DNA of 64,000 bases. Source: an uncultured Flavobacteriaceae bacterium (lineage in GTDB: Bacteria > Bacteroidota > Bacteroidia > Flavobacteriales > Flavobacteriaceae). The translations under genes and the position numbers were made by a program. The notes beneath the pieces are model-generated. The model saw only the letters and a list, made by a program, of their open reading frames with translations. It was not told where the DNA came from and searched no databases. Position 1 is the first letter of the stretch; each line of letters begins with the position of its first letter. Location: contig CANNCA010000002.1 of the NCBI GenBank assembly GCA_947503005.1, forward strand, positions 124,001 through 188,000, written 5' to 3'. This document shows, piece by piece, positions 1-7,393 of the stretch.

Positions 1-201
1 TTGGCGTATTGTATCGTAATACCTTTTTTATGGGTTCTCAACTATAATACAACTAGTTTTCCTTGGGCAATATTTCCTACCTTGGGTTGGGGTTTCGGCG
101 TCGCAGCCCATGCAATGGAGGCGTATGGATATAACCCTATATGGGGCAAACGTTGGGAAGAGAAAAAAATGCGAGAGTTGATGGAAGACGATGATTTTTA
201 A
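1..201 (+). CDS. 2TM-domain membrane protein, 5'-truncated (2TM-1)
   Basis: The reading frame is open at the window edge, so the first base is not the true start and the N-terminal part lies upstream. What remains is a hydrophobic segment, a short loop with NTTSFPW, a second hydrophobic segment (FPTLGWGFGVAAHAM) and a charged tail with the hallmark N-P-x-W-G-K-x-W-E-x-K of the Bacteroidota 2TM domain (Pfam family of unknown function: two helices joined by a short linker). It is the first of seven such genes in a row. It ends just before a strong hairpin terminator at 224-249, so it probably belongs to an upstream transcript, possibly with the missing sensor kinase. Confidence 0.78.
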   Translation: MAYCIVIPFLWVLNYNTTSFPWAIFPTLGWGFGVAAHAMEAYGYNPIWGKRWEEKKMRELMEDDDF

Positions 202-223
202 TCGATCATCAACCGAGTTTATC

Positions 224-249
224 AGGCTTCCTATTGGGAAGCCTTTTTT
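224..249 (+). terminator. Intrinsic terminator after 2TM-1
   Basis: An 8-bp perfect stem (AGGCTTCC at 224-231 with GGAAGCCT at 237-244) closes a 5-nt loop and runs into a T tract at 244-249. It lies 23 bases after the stop of the first 2TM gene and suggests the next 2TM gene has its own promoter, or is reached only by read-through. Confidence 0.75.
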
Positions 250-375
250 ATTGAGATAGTATTCCAAGTAATCCCGGTCTGAATTAGGTACGGTATTTTA
301 CAGTTCGGTATCAAAAAATAACAATTGAGCAAGCTTCCTTTTTAATTGCCTCACAATCTGTAGATATTTGAAGAG

Positions 376-393
376 TACTTAAAAAACAACCTA
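376..393 (+). repeat. Leader repeat copy 1, before 2TM-2
   Basis: TACTTAAAAAACAACCTA lies 10 bases upstream of the ATG at 404. A copy one A shorter occurs at 701-717, upstream of the next 2TM gene. The match suggests the leader was duplicated with the gene. Its function (RNA leader, translation element or just recent ancestry) is not shown by the sequence. Confidence 0.55.
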
Positions 394-403
394 AAAATAT
401 ATC

Positions 404-682
404 ATGCAAAATCTGAACGAATACAAATACAAGAAAGCAAAAAAACGTGTAGGTGAGATCAAGTCTTTTTACTCGCATGTGATCGTCTATGTTGCAGTAA
501 TTTCAATACTGGTTTTACTGAACTATAAGACTACGAATTTCCCATGGGTTTTGTTTCCGGCTTTGGGCTGGGGTTTAGGCTTATTAGGTCATGGGTTAGG
601 TACATTTGGACACAATCTTGTTCTCGGTAAAAACTGGGAAGAACGAAAGATCAAAGAGCTCATGGAAAACAATGAACTCTAA
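404..682 (+). CDS. 2TM-domain membrane protein (2TM-2)
   Basis: This 92-residue protein has a basic N-terminus (KYKKAKKRVGEIKSFYSHV), a first membrane helix at about residues 25-42, the short loop NYKTTNFPW, a second helix at about 49-70, and a charged tail with LGKNWEERKIKELMENNEL. That is the full 2TM domain with nothing else attached. It resembles the partial gene at 1-201 in loop and tail and forms with it and the next gene a short-loop subgroup. The start ATG at 404 is preceded by an A-rich leader rather than a Shine-Dalgarno site, as is common in Bacteroidota. Both ends probably face the cytoplasm. Function unknown; a membrane partner of a LytS/LytTR-type sensor system is inferred from the cluster. 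Confidence 0.85.
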   Translation: MQNLNEYKYKKAKKRVGEIKSFYSHVIVYVAVISILVLLNYKTTNFPWVLFPALGWGLGLLGHGLGTFGHNLVLGKNWEERKIKELMENNEL

Positions 683-700
683 GATTCCTTATCTTTAGAA

Positions 701-717
701 TACTTAAAAACAACCTA
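701..717 (+). repeat. Leader repeat copy 2, before 2TM-3
   Basis: TACTTAAAAACAACCTA is nearly identical to 376-393 and lies 16 bases upstream of the ATG at 734. A TATCTTTA at 690-697 resembles the -7 promoter element TAnnTTTG, but no TTG is at the right distance upstream, so I do not call a promoter here. Confidence 0.5.
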
Positions 718-733
718 TTAAAAAAGAATATTC

Positions 734-1033
734 ATGTATAAAATAGAAGATGAAAAATATATACGAGCCAAAGAAAAAGTAGCCGAACTTCGCAAGTTTT
801 ATGGCAGCTTGGTGTCTTATGTGATAGTGATTTCGTTTTTAGCCGCTTTGAATTATTACACCAATGAATGGCGCTATGCATGGTTTTTATGGGCTGCTTT
901 TGGTTGGGGAATCGGACTTGTATTTCAAGCAATTAAAGCGTTTAGTGTCAATCCTTTTTTCGGAAAGAATTGGGAAAAGCGAAAAATACAAGAGTTCATG
1001 CAAGAAGAAGAACAAAAGGACCGTTGGGAGTAG
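734..1033 (+). CDS. 2TM-domain membrane protein (2TM-3)
   Basis: This 99-residue 2TM protein has the motif AREKVAELRKFY-like N-terminus (here RAKEKVAELRKFYGSLVSYV), a first helix at about 24-41, a short loop containing NYYTNEWRYAW, a second helix at about 50-70, and the tail NPFFGKNWEKRKIQEFMQEEE. The tail is rich in acidic and basic residues and probably cytoplasmic. It is the third consecutive paralog and the last of the short-loop subgroup. It is followed after 36 bases by the next paralog, so co-transcription is likely. The biochemical role is unknown. Confidence 0.85.
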   Translation: MYKIEDEKYIRAKEKVAELRKFYGSLVSYVIVISFLAALNYYTNEWRYAWFLWAAFGWGIGLVFQAIKAFSVNPFFGKNWEKRKIQEFMQEEEQKDRWE

Positions 1034-1069
1034 CGGTTAACGTAGAAAATAAAATTGAAATCAATTATT

Positions 1070-1423
1070 ATGGAAACAAGTCATATTGATAAGAAAACAA
1101 GGGCCAAACAAAGAGTAGAAGAATTGAAAGGGTTTTATTGGCATTTGGCAGTTTATTTGATAGTTAACTCCTTCATTACCATAAGCAAAATAATACGGAA
1201 CACTTTCAACGGAGAAAGTTTCGGTGAGGCCTTCTGGGATTTTGGAACCTTCGCAGTATGGTTCTTTTGGGGAATAGGTCTCGCGTTTCATGCCGTAAAA
1301 GTATTTAACATCAATCCATTCTTCGGGAAGGATTGGGAGAAAAGACAGATCCAAAAGTATATGGATGAAAGTCGAGAAGAGGCTGAGAAATATAAAAGAA
1401 TAAGAAGTAACGATGAAAAATAA
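1070..1423 (+). CDS. 2TM-domain membrane protein, type A (2TM-4)
   Basis: I chose the ATG at 1070 (117 residues); a TTG 15 bases upstream would add five residues. The protein shows KKTRAKQRVEELKGFYWHL, helix 1, a loop of roughly 20 residues with FNGESFGEAFWDFG, helix 2 (WFFWGIGLAFHAVKVF), then NPFFGKDWEKRQIQKYMDE and a longer charged tail. It is much closer to 2TM-6 (1836-2189) than to its direct neighbours: both share RQIQKYM, the long polar tail and the same loop. Its last 11 bases overlap the start of 2TM-5, indicating translational coupling. Function unknown; part of the array in front of the LytTR regulator. Confidence 0.85.
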   Translation: METSHIDKKTRAKQRVEELKGFYWHLAVYLIVNSFITISKIIRNTFNGESFGEAFWDFGTFAVWFFWGIGLAFHAVKVFNINPFFGKDWEKRQIQKYMDESREEAEKYKRIRSNDEK

Positions 1424-1754
1424 CGAACAATTGTCAAAATACGAACGAGCACAAAAAAAAGTGGCTCAAATACGTGGATTTTATAATCATTTGGCCGCCT
1501 ATATCATTGTGAACATCGTATTGTTATTGGCCAGGGATAAATTTACCTTTATTCTGTTGAGTAAAAAGGCTATCGGAAACCCTGAGTTTTTGGAATGGAT
1601 TGACTGGAATGTCTTTGGAACGGCCATCGTTTGGGGAATAGCCTTGGGTGTACATGCCATTAAAGTTTTTGGAAATATTTCTTTTTTTGGAAAGAAATGG
1701 GAAGAACGCAAGATGCAGCAATTTATGGACGAAGAAATTGAAAATAGGCCGTAG
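1413..1754 (+). CDS. 2TM-domain membrane protein, type B (2TM-5)
   Basis: This 113-residue protein starts inside the end of 2TM-4. It has the N-terminal RAQKKVAQIRGFYNHLAAYI, helix 1, an extended loop with a GNPEFLEWIDWN segment, helix 2 (GTAIVWGIALGVHAIKVFG) and the tail SFFGKKWEERKMQQFMDEE. The extended loop with its EW-x-W pattern recurs in 2TM-7 (MSWVEWNLY) and is absent from the other five. Types A and B therefore alternate A-B-A-B, which points to duplication of a two-gene unit. The overlapping start suggests that A and B are made in fixed ratio and may form a heteromer. No enzymatic motif is visible. Confidence 0.85.
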   Translation: MKNNEQLSKYERAQKKVAQIRGFYNHLAAYIIVNIVLLLARDKFTFILLSKKAIGNPEFLEWIDWNVFGTAIVWGIALGVHAIKVFGNISFFGKKWEERKMQQFMDEEIENRP

Positions 1755-1835
1755 ATTTCAATGTAAACCTAAAAAAAGTAAATCATTACTATTTGCTAAA
1801 CCGCTTACAAAACACGATGGTGTGAGATTTTAATT

Positions 1836-2189
1836 ATGGATGCTACAAAAACGGACAAAAGTACTAAAGCCAAAAATCGAGTTAAAGAATTGAAGGGTTT
1901 TTATACTCATTTAATGGTTTACATCATGATTAATACCATGCTTACGGTGGTCAAGCTAATTGGCACGTACTATTACGGAGAAACATTCATGGGGCCTTTA
2001 TGGCACTTTAGCACCTTTGCAACATGGCTTTTTTGGGGTATTGGGCTGGGGTTTCATGCGATAAAGGTTTTTCGAATGAACCCTTTTTTCAATAAGGATT
2101 GGGAAGAGCGTCAGATACAGAAATATATGGAGGAAGACCGAAAAGAAGTTGAAAAATATACGCATACAAGCGATGGCAACAAAAAATAA
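1836..2189 (+). CDS. 2TM-domain membrane protein, type A (2TM-6)
   Basis: This 117-residue paralog matches 2TM-4 along its length: STKAKNRVKELKGFYTHL, helix 1 with TVVKLIG, a loop with YYGETFMGPLWHFSTFA, helix 2 (WLFWGIGLGFHAIKVF) and NPFFNKDWEERQIQKYMEE plus a polar tail. The 81-base gap after 2TM-5 contains an AACCTAAAAA stretch similar to the leaders of 2TM-2 and 2TM-3, so an extra promoter is possible. The end overlaps the next gene by 17 bases, in the same frame relationship as the 2TM-4/2TM-5 junction. Function unknown. Confidence 0.85.
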   Translation: MDATKTDKSTKAKNRVKELKGFYTHLMVYIMINTMLTVVKLIGTYYYGETFMGPLWHFSTFATWLFWGIGLGFHAIKVFRMNPFFNKDWEERQIQKYMEEDRKEVEKYTHTSDGNKK

Positions 2190-2499
2190 TAGGCAAAGCA
2201 AAATTGAACGTGCACGGTCCAGAGTGGCGAAAATCAAAGGGTATTATAGGCATATAGCTATCTTTATCATCATCAATGGGTTTCTATTGCTTTCAAAAAA
2301 AAGTATTGCAATCGCTTTATTCGGAGAAGGAAACCCAGTAAATTCTAAAGCCATGAGTTGGGTCGAATGGAATCTATACATATGGTTGGCGATACTCGCC
2401 ATTCATACTATTTTGGTATTTGGTAAAGCACCCCTTTTTATGAAGAAATGGGAAGACCGTCAAATAGACAAGTTTATTGAAGAAGAACGAAAAAGATAG
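2173..2499 (+). CDS. 2TM-domain membrane protein, type B (2TM-7)
   Basis: I place the start at the ATG at 2173 (108 residues) because it mirrors the overlap seen between 2TM-4 and 2TM-5; a start at 2149 would lengthen the overlap without adding conserved sequence. The protein has IERARSRVAKIKGYYRHIAIFI, helix 1, the long type-B loop with NSKAMSWVEWNLY, helix 2 (IWLAILAIHTILVFG) and KAPLFMKKWEDRQIDKFIEEE. It is the most divergent tail of the set: N-P-F-F-G-K is replaced by APLFMKK. The LytTR regulator starts 32 bases later, so the two are probably co-transcribed. Confidence 0.82.
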   Translation: MATKNNRQSKIERARSRVAKIKGYYRHIAIFIIINGFLLLSKKSIAIALFGEGNPVNSKAMSWVEWNLYIWLAILAIHTILVFGKAPLFMKKWEDRQIDKFIEEERKR

Positions 2500-2531
2500 C
2501 ACCAACAAATTAATAAATAGAATTAGATAAC

Positions 2532-3287
2532 ATGAATGTTATAATCATTGAAGATGAAAAACCCGCAGCAAGAAGACTCTCAAGACTATTGGCGGAGTTT
2601 GAGGTAGAAGTATCCATAATGCTTCATTCCGTTGAGGAAGCGATCAATTGGTTTCAGAACAACGAACATCCAGATTTAATATTCTTGGATATTCAGCTTT
2701 CTGACGGACTCTCTTTTGAAATTTTTGATGAAGTTGAAGTCAAGAGTGCTATTATTTTCACAACGGCCTATGATGAATATGCATTACAGGCTTTTAAATT
2801 GAACAGCATTGACTACCTTTTGAAACCTATTGATGACGAAGAATTGGAAAGTGCTGTGAAAAAATATCGTTCCTTAAAACCTCAATCGCAAAAATTAGCA
2901 TTGGATTTCGAGGATATCAAAAAATTGTTGGTCAATCCGCTGGAACGGGAACACAAAAAAAGATTTACGGTCAAAGTAGGGCAGCACCTAAAAATTATAA
3001 ATGCAGATGAAGTGGAGAGTTTTTATAGCGAAAATAAAGGCACTTATGCCGCCACTTCAGATGGCAGAAATTATTTGTTGGACACTACTTTGGAAAATCT
3101 CGAAACTGAATTAGATCCTAAAATATTCTTTCGGGTAAGCCGAAAATTCTATGTCAATATTAACCATATCAAAGACATCATTTCATACACCAATTCAAGG
3201 CTTCAAATCAAGCTAAACAACTTTTCTGAGCAAGAAATTATAGTAAGTAGGGAAAAAGTTCGAAATTTTAAGTTATGGTTAGAGTAA
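2532..3287 (+). CDS. LytTR-family response regulator
   Basis: The 251-residue protein is a two-domain transcription regulator. Residues 1-120 form a CheY-like receiver: acidic pair E7-D8, phospho-acceptor D53 in LIFLDIQLSDG, T77/T78 in IIFTTAYDEYA and K98 in DYLLKPID. Residues about 145-250 form a LytTR DNA-binding domain (RFTVKVGQHLKIINADEV-like opening, RVSRKFYVNINHI, and RLQIKLNNFSE). Such regulators are usually paired with a LytS-type His_kinase (PF06580) kinase. None is encoded in this window, so the partner either lies upstream of position 1 or is elsewhere. Being last in the 2TM array implies that the 2TM proteins and this regulator work in one signalling pathway. Confidence 0.92.
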   Translation: MNVIIIEDEKPAARRLSRLLAEFEVEVSIMLHSVEEAINWFQNNEHPDLIFLDIQLSDGLSFEIFDEVEVKSAIIFTTAYDEYALQAFKLNSIDYLLKPIDDEELESAVKKYRSLKPQSQKLALDFEDIKKLLVNPLEREHKKRFTVKVGQHLKIINADEVESFYSENKGTYAATSDGRNYLLDTTLENLETELDPKIFFRVSRKFYVNINHIKDIISYTNSRLQIKLNNFSEQEIIVSREKVRNFKLWLE

Positions 3288-3348
3288 ATAGATTTAAAAC
3301 ACTGATTATTAGAATATTAAACACAACGATAGATTTTTCTTATATTAC

Positions 3349-4557
3349 CTATTTTTGACCTTTTTGCGTCTTTTTGTCAACTCTATTTTCATCAAAGGAT
3401 GATGGTAGTAACTTCGGTACCAATTTAATAAAAATTGGTAGTAAAACTGCCCCGCCTGGTAAAATAAAAATCGCCAACGAAGGAATACTTTTGAAAATAT
3501 CAATCAGCTGATTTTGTACTTTTTTCTTTTCTTCCGCATTCAAATCACGCAAGGTTGATTTTGAAAGTAAGGCGACAAGTTCCGCACTCTCCGATAATTC
3601 TTTCTGAAGCCTTTTACTGTTTCGTAGAATTAATTTATTGACCGCTTTTGACATGCTTTCATAAAACTGCATGGCCATATTGTTATCTTTTAAAAAAGGA
3701 ACGTCTGTTGCATTCTTGTCAAAAAAGGCTGTTATTTCTTCTAGGGATCGTGAAATTTGTTTTTCCTCAAACCCTAGGTCTTTACCTAGTCCGAAAATGA
3801 AATCAGATTCTTTGTAATCCAATGAATGATCTTCCCAAACACTTAGGCATGCAATATCCAAAAAGTAGTGGTTCTCCCAAATCGCAGAATTTTGTAATAT
3901 TTTCTCTCTATACGATCCGTCAAAACTTTGCCCATTGTTCTCGATAAATGTAAGGGATGCCCCGAATAGCTGTGCCAATCGCTCATCGTTTCGTTCTTTT
4001 TCCTTTGAATTTAACGCGTGATAGGTAACATTGATCACAATATATTCGAGGTTTTGGGCGTATTTTCGAATTGCTTTGGGTTGGCGCAAGTATCTTACAA
4101 AAACTAATATATCAATAAACAAAAGTGAATTCGTGATGATGCTATTGAAAGTTTTGCTAATTAAATTGTCTTCAAGATATACCCGTGAATCAATCAATTT
4201 TTCAAGTTGATCCGAGGTTTTCGAACCAGTCAGGATTTTGTTCAAAAATGAAATTTGGTGTACATCTAAATCGTTGTAAAAAGTAAATATGCTATCAACG
4301 AATATTTCAAAATCCGACTTTGGTCTTTCCAAAAGATAGGCATGATATAGGCCGATGAGTAAATTGATTTTAGCTTTTTCATCTTCAGAAAGCTTATGCT
4401 CAGCTTCAATATATTCTGGAACTTTAGTATTAATACCATAAATGAACCCCGTTTCTTTTAACCCGCTATAGAGGTCTTGAAAACTATCATACCTGTTTGG
4501 ACCTTTACTTACAAGTTGCCCGAATTTATTGATCCAGCCTGCTGCAGATGGGTTCAT
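3349..4557 (-). CDS. LETM1-related protein (biofilm-associated family)
   Basis: This 402-residue protein is mostly helical and soluble until its C-terminus, where residues about 340-390 carry LRDLNAEEKKKVQNQLIDIFKSIPSLAIFILPGGAVLLPIFIKLVPKL-type sequence (read in parts), the LETM1-like ribosome-binding/membrane segment with the characteristic PGG and P-K-L-L-P. The N-terminal 300 residues resemble the family annotated in Flavobacteriia as LETM1-related biofilm-associated protein. In mitochondria LETM1 supports cation/proton exchange; the bacterial role is not established. It is convergent with the LytTR gene and separated from the next minus-strand gene by a 390-base gap, so it is probably monocistronic. 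Confidence 0.72.
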   Translation of the reverse strand: MNPSAAGWINKFGQLVSKGPNRYDSFQDLYSGLKETGFIYGINTKVPEYIEAEHKLSEDEKAKINLLIGLYHAYLLERPKSDFEIFVDSIFTFYNDLDVHQISFLNKILTGSKTSDQLEKLIDSRVYLEDNLISKTFNSIITNSLLFIDILVFVRYLRQPKAIRKYAQNLEYIVINVTYHALNSKEKERNDERLAQLFGASLTFIENNGQSFDGSYREKILQNSAIWENHYFLDIACLSVWEDHSLDYKESDFIFGLGKDLGFEEKQISRSLEEITAFFDKNATDVPFLKDNNMAMQFYESMSKAVNKLILRNSKRLQKELSESAELVALLSKSTLRDLNAEEKKKVQNQLIDIFKSIPSLAIFILPGGAVLLPIFIKLVPKLLPSSFDENRVDKKTQKGQK

Positions 4558-4668
4558 TGATTGATGATTTGAGGCGCTAAATTAAGTGAAAATAGCGACT
4601 TTTCAGTCGTTCCGAACCTTTTTCAATCATTAAGCTCAAAATACCCTTTGGTCGATTTTAGCTTTTTT

Positions 4669-4702
4669 TTGTAGGAATAAATGCATGTTTTGTATACATT
4701 TA
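4669..4702 (+). promoter_or_regulatory. Candidate promoter for the small peptide gene
   Basis: TTG at 4669-4671 is followed after 23 bases by TACATTTA at 4695-4702, one mismatch from the Bacteroidota -7 consensus TAnnTTTG. It would give a leader of about 90 bases before the ATG at 4797. The spacing is at the upper limit, so this is weak evidence. Confidence 0.28.
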
Positions 4703-4796
4703 ATGCCCTAATTATTTTTTGCTTTCTGAAATGCCCCAAGTGTTGCAGAAACTGCTAATGAATTTAACCGAACAGTTCCCCTAAAACTAGAGTGTT

Positions 4797-4916
4797 ATGG
4801 AATACTTCCTTTTTTTTATCTGGATTTCTATTATGTCGGTATTGATGTATTTTGTCTTGAATGCACGTAAACAATTACGCAAAACCCTCCGGGGAAGGAA
4901 ATACAGGCTCAAATAG
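4797..4916 (+). CDS. Possible 39-residue single-span membrane peptide
   Basis: The frame from the ATG at 4797 to TAG at 4916 encodes 39 residues: a hydrophobic N-terminal helix (about residues 3-22, MEYFLFFIWISIMSVLMYFV) followed by a strongly basic tail with RKQLRK and RGRKYRLK. This is the layout of many real small membrane proteins, and it occupies an otherwise empty 390-base gap on the strand opposite to its neighbours. There is no clear ribosome-binding site, which is not informative in Bacteroidota. I do not recognise the family; conservation in related genomes would decide whether it is real. Confidence 0.35.
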   Translation: MEYFLFFIWISIMSVLMYFVLNARKQLRKTLRGRKYRLK

Positions 4917-4947
4917 CTCTTTCACGATAATTCTTTAGCCCTTGCTG

Positions 4948-7188
4948 CTATAAGAACTTTCTGATCAGTACGGGTAACAAAAAAAGGTCGAGCACTAATG
5001 CCGTCAAAAGTGTTACGCTTACCAGAAGACCTATGGTGATACTTGGTGTATGTACTGAAAACAGTAGTACCAAAAAACCAAAGAAGAGAATTAATGTAGT
5101 GATGATCAAGGCTCTACCCGTTTCGGCGAAAGTGATTTGAAGTGCTTCTTCTTTATTTAACCCTTTCGAAAGGCCGATTTTGTACCTTCCCAAGAAATGA
5201 ATGGTATCATCCACTGCAATACCGAAAACCACGGCAAAAACTACTGAAATAGTTGCCTCTAAGGGAATTTCTAAAAATCCTAAAAGGGCGGCCGCAAACA
5301 AAAGCGGTAATAAATTGGGAAGCAACGAAATGAACAGTAGTTTTAGATTTTTGAATAGTAGGGCCATTATAATTGCCACCAATAGCAATCCCATGAGCAG
5401 TCCTTGAATAAGGCTGTCTTTGACGTAATAGGCATTTTTATCAAGTAAAATGCCAGTGCCGGTCAACCTGAGTTTGACCATATTCGAATCAATTTCCGTA
5501 CGTGCAAATTCGTTGAATTTATGATAGACCTTGTTTAGGGTGTCCAGTCCAACATCGAGTACTTTTGCAGTTATTCGAGATTTTGTCTCCTCGGTATTTA
5601 CAAATTTACCATAAGGTCGTCGTATTAGTTTTTTTATTTCCTTTTTATAAGATTCATAAGTTTCTTCTCTTTCAGGCAATACATAATATTCAGATTTATT
5701 CAAGTTATTCGCTTTATGTAAACCTTTGTAGAAGGTATTCACAGACTGAACGTTTCTGATGGGATCAAGTTGTTTTAATTCTTGTACTGCTTTCTCGATT
5801 TCTTTTGTTACCTCAAAATCCGTGACTTTGTAGGCACCTTGAGCCGTTATAGCAACCTCTAAAGGCCTAAATCCTCCATAGTTGTTTTGAAAGAATTCAA
5901 AATCCTCTGCTATGGCACTTCCTGTGGGGAGACTTTCCTTAATTTGATAATTCGTATTGATTTTTGATAGGCCCCAAAGGCAAATTCCAGCGAAAACCAA
6001 GCTCAGCACTAAAATACGATTCGGAAATTTTTGAGTGAAAAGATTTATCTGTGTAAGGCCTGTCATCCACTTTATGGAAACGGCCTTCTTTGGCAGGATG
6101 TACTTTTTATCGATCAATAGAAGAAGGGAACATGAAAAACCCACAATCGTCACAAAGGCGATCAATACACCGAGAGCGGAATTGATTCCAAATCCACTTA
6201 CAACACTTGATTTGGAGGTCAATAAGGAGGCAAAGCCAATCGCGGTGGTCACCGAAGTGAGTAAGGTAGATATGCCAACCTCTTTCAGGGTATGCAACAT
6301 CGCCTTATTCTTTTCAAGGCCGCCTCGCAGCTTGGCGAGATAATCGTCCATGATATGAATGACATCCGAAGTGCCCACAATCAATAACAAGATGGGATAA
6401 AAAGAGGATAGTGTATTCAGTTCTTTGCCCAATAATGATAATACTCCTAAAAATAGTATCAAGGCCAGTATTATTGAAGACAAGGCAATGGCAACTACAG
6501 CAGCTCTTCGATATACCAAGAAAAGTATCAGTAGAACCAGTAAGGTGGCATAAATCGTGGTTCGAATCAGCTCTTGTTTTTGCATATTCACCAAAGCTTC
6601 ATAGAAGAAACTACGCCCAAGAAGATGATACTCGTGAAAACCGTGCTCTTTTAACATGGTTCTTAGGGCAGTCAACAATTCTTTACTTTGGTTATAATCC
6701 AACGCATCTTCAGTCTCAAGTGAGACTACCAAAGAACTCGAGTTTTCATCGATTAAGGTATTGATGAAGAGATTATCAGCTTTTATTTTTTTCCAATCGG
6801 AGGCGTATTTTGTGGAATCTTTTAAATGTATTATGGGCAAACGGTTATAACCAAAAGAGGTTTTTAGGGGATAATATAAAGTGGTTATCGATTGGTTTTC
6901 AATTACATAGGGAAGTTTTTTTGATTGCTTTGAAAATGTAGCGAACCGCTCTAGAAAGTCCTCTTCAAAAACGGTATCCTCATTTTCAATCGCAATTAAA
7001 AGAAAACTGTCGTCCACACCGAACTCCTCAATGAAAGCTTGATAAAAAACGAGATCCTCATCTCCTTCCGGAAAAAATTGACTAAAATCAAAGGAGAACT
7101 TTAGATTAAATAGCGAAAAACATGAAACGATTCCAAGTAGAATGAAAAGCCCAAGTATTGATTTTTTAAAAGCAAATAGTTTTTGCAT
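4948..7188 (-). CDS. MMPL/RND-family exporter (HAE3-like permease)
   Basis: The 746-residue protein has the RND-type fold of the MMPL/HAE3 group: one N-terminal helix (about 10-30), a large extracytoplasmic domain (about 35-200), a five- to six-helix bundle (about 205-365), another single helix (about 388-405), a second extracytoplasmic domain (about 410-585) and a second helix bundle (about 590-745). The pattern FGIAVDDTIHFLGRY in the second bundle and GTSDVIHIMDDYL in the first are the paired helix-4 motifs typical of the family, with acidic residues in the proton-relay position. It probably moves lipids or hydrophobic compounds through the inner membrane using proton motive force. No adaptor protein or outer-membrane channel gene is adjacent. 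Confidence 0.88.
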   Translation of the reverse strand: MQKLFAFKKSILGLFILLGIVSCFSLFNLKFSFDFSQFFPEGDEDLVFYQAFIEEFGVDDSFLLIAIENEDTVFEEDFLERFATFSKQSKKLPYVIENQSITTLYYPLKTSFGYNRLPIIHLKDSTKYASDWKKIKADNLFINTLIDENSSSLVVSLETEDALDYNQSKELLTALRTMLKEHGFHEYHLLGRSFFYEALVNMQKQELIRTTIYATLLVLLILFLVYRRAAVVAIALSSIILALILFLGVLSLLGKELNTLSSFYPILLLIVGTSDVIHIMDDYLAKLRGGLEKNKAMLHTLKEVGISTLLTSVTTAIGFASLLTSKSSVVSGFGINSALGVLIAFVTIVGFSCSLLLLIDKKYILPKKAVSIKWMTGLTQINLFTQKFPNRILVLSLVFAGICLWGLSKINTNYQIKESLPTGSAIAEDFEFFQNNYGGFRPLEVAITAQGAYKVTDFEVTKEIEKAVQELKQLDPIRNVQSVNTFYKGLHKANNLNKSEYYVLPEREETYESYKKEIKKLIRRPYGKFVNTEETKSRITAKVLDVGLDTLNKVYHKFNEFARTEIDSNMVKLRLTGTGILLDKNAYYVKDSLIQGLLMGLLLVAIIMALLFKNLKLLFISLLPNLLPLLFAAALLGFLEIPLEATISVVFAVVFGIAVDDTIHFLGRYKIGLSKGLNKEEALQITFAETGRALIITTLILFFGFLVLLFSVHTPSITIGLLVSVTLLTALVLDLFLLPVLIRKFL

Positions 7189-7232
7189 TTGATGCCTTGA
7201 GGAACGGAGCGTCTTTGAACAGTTGCCAACTG

Positions 7233-7240
7233 CAAATTTA
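7233..7240 (-). promoter_or_regulatory. Possible -7 element of the exporter gene
   Basis: Read on the minus strand these bases are TAAATTTG, a perfect match to TAnnTTTG, 45 bases upstream of the exporter's ATG at 7188. No TTG is found 17-23 bases further upstream, so only half of the promoter is visible. Confidence 0.28.
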
Positions 7241-7393
7241 AGGAAATGCGAGAGTTTTATACTTTTTAAAAAGGGAATAATGAAGTGCTATTTTGATTTT
7301 TTTAAAAACATTGCTTCAGTGGACATATTTAGTAGATTTCTTCAAGTTTGCGTTTAGCTACTTTAGGCATTCAAGCTACCAAAGACTTATTGC

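Larger units (their letters stand above)
4558..4947. other. 390-base intergenic stretch
   Basis: Between the LETM1-related gene and the MMPL-type exporter gene (both minus strand) there is no recognisable conserved gene. It holds a candidate plus-strand promoter (4669-4702) and a 39-codon plus-strand reading frame (4797-4916), both described separately. The part next to 4557 contains a weak GACTGAAAAGTC hairpin. I see no RNA gene or repeat in it. Confidence 0.6.
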
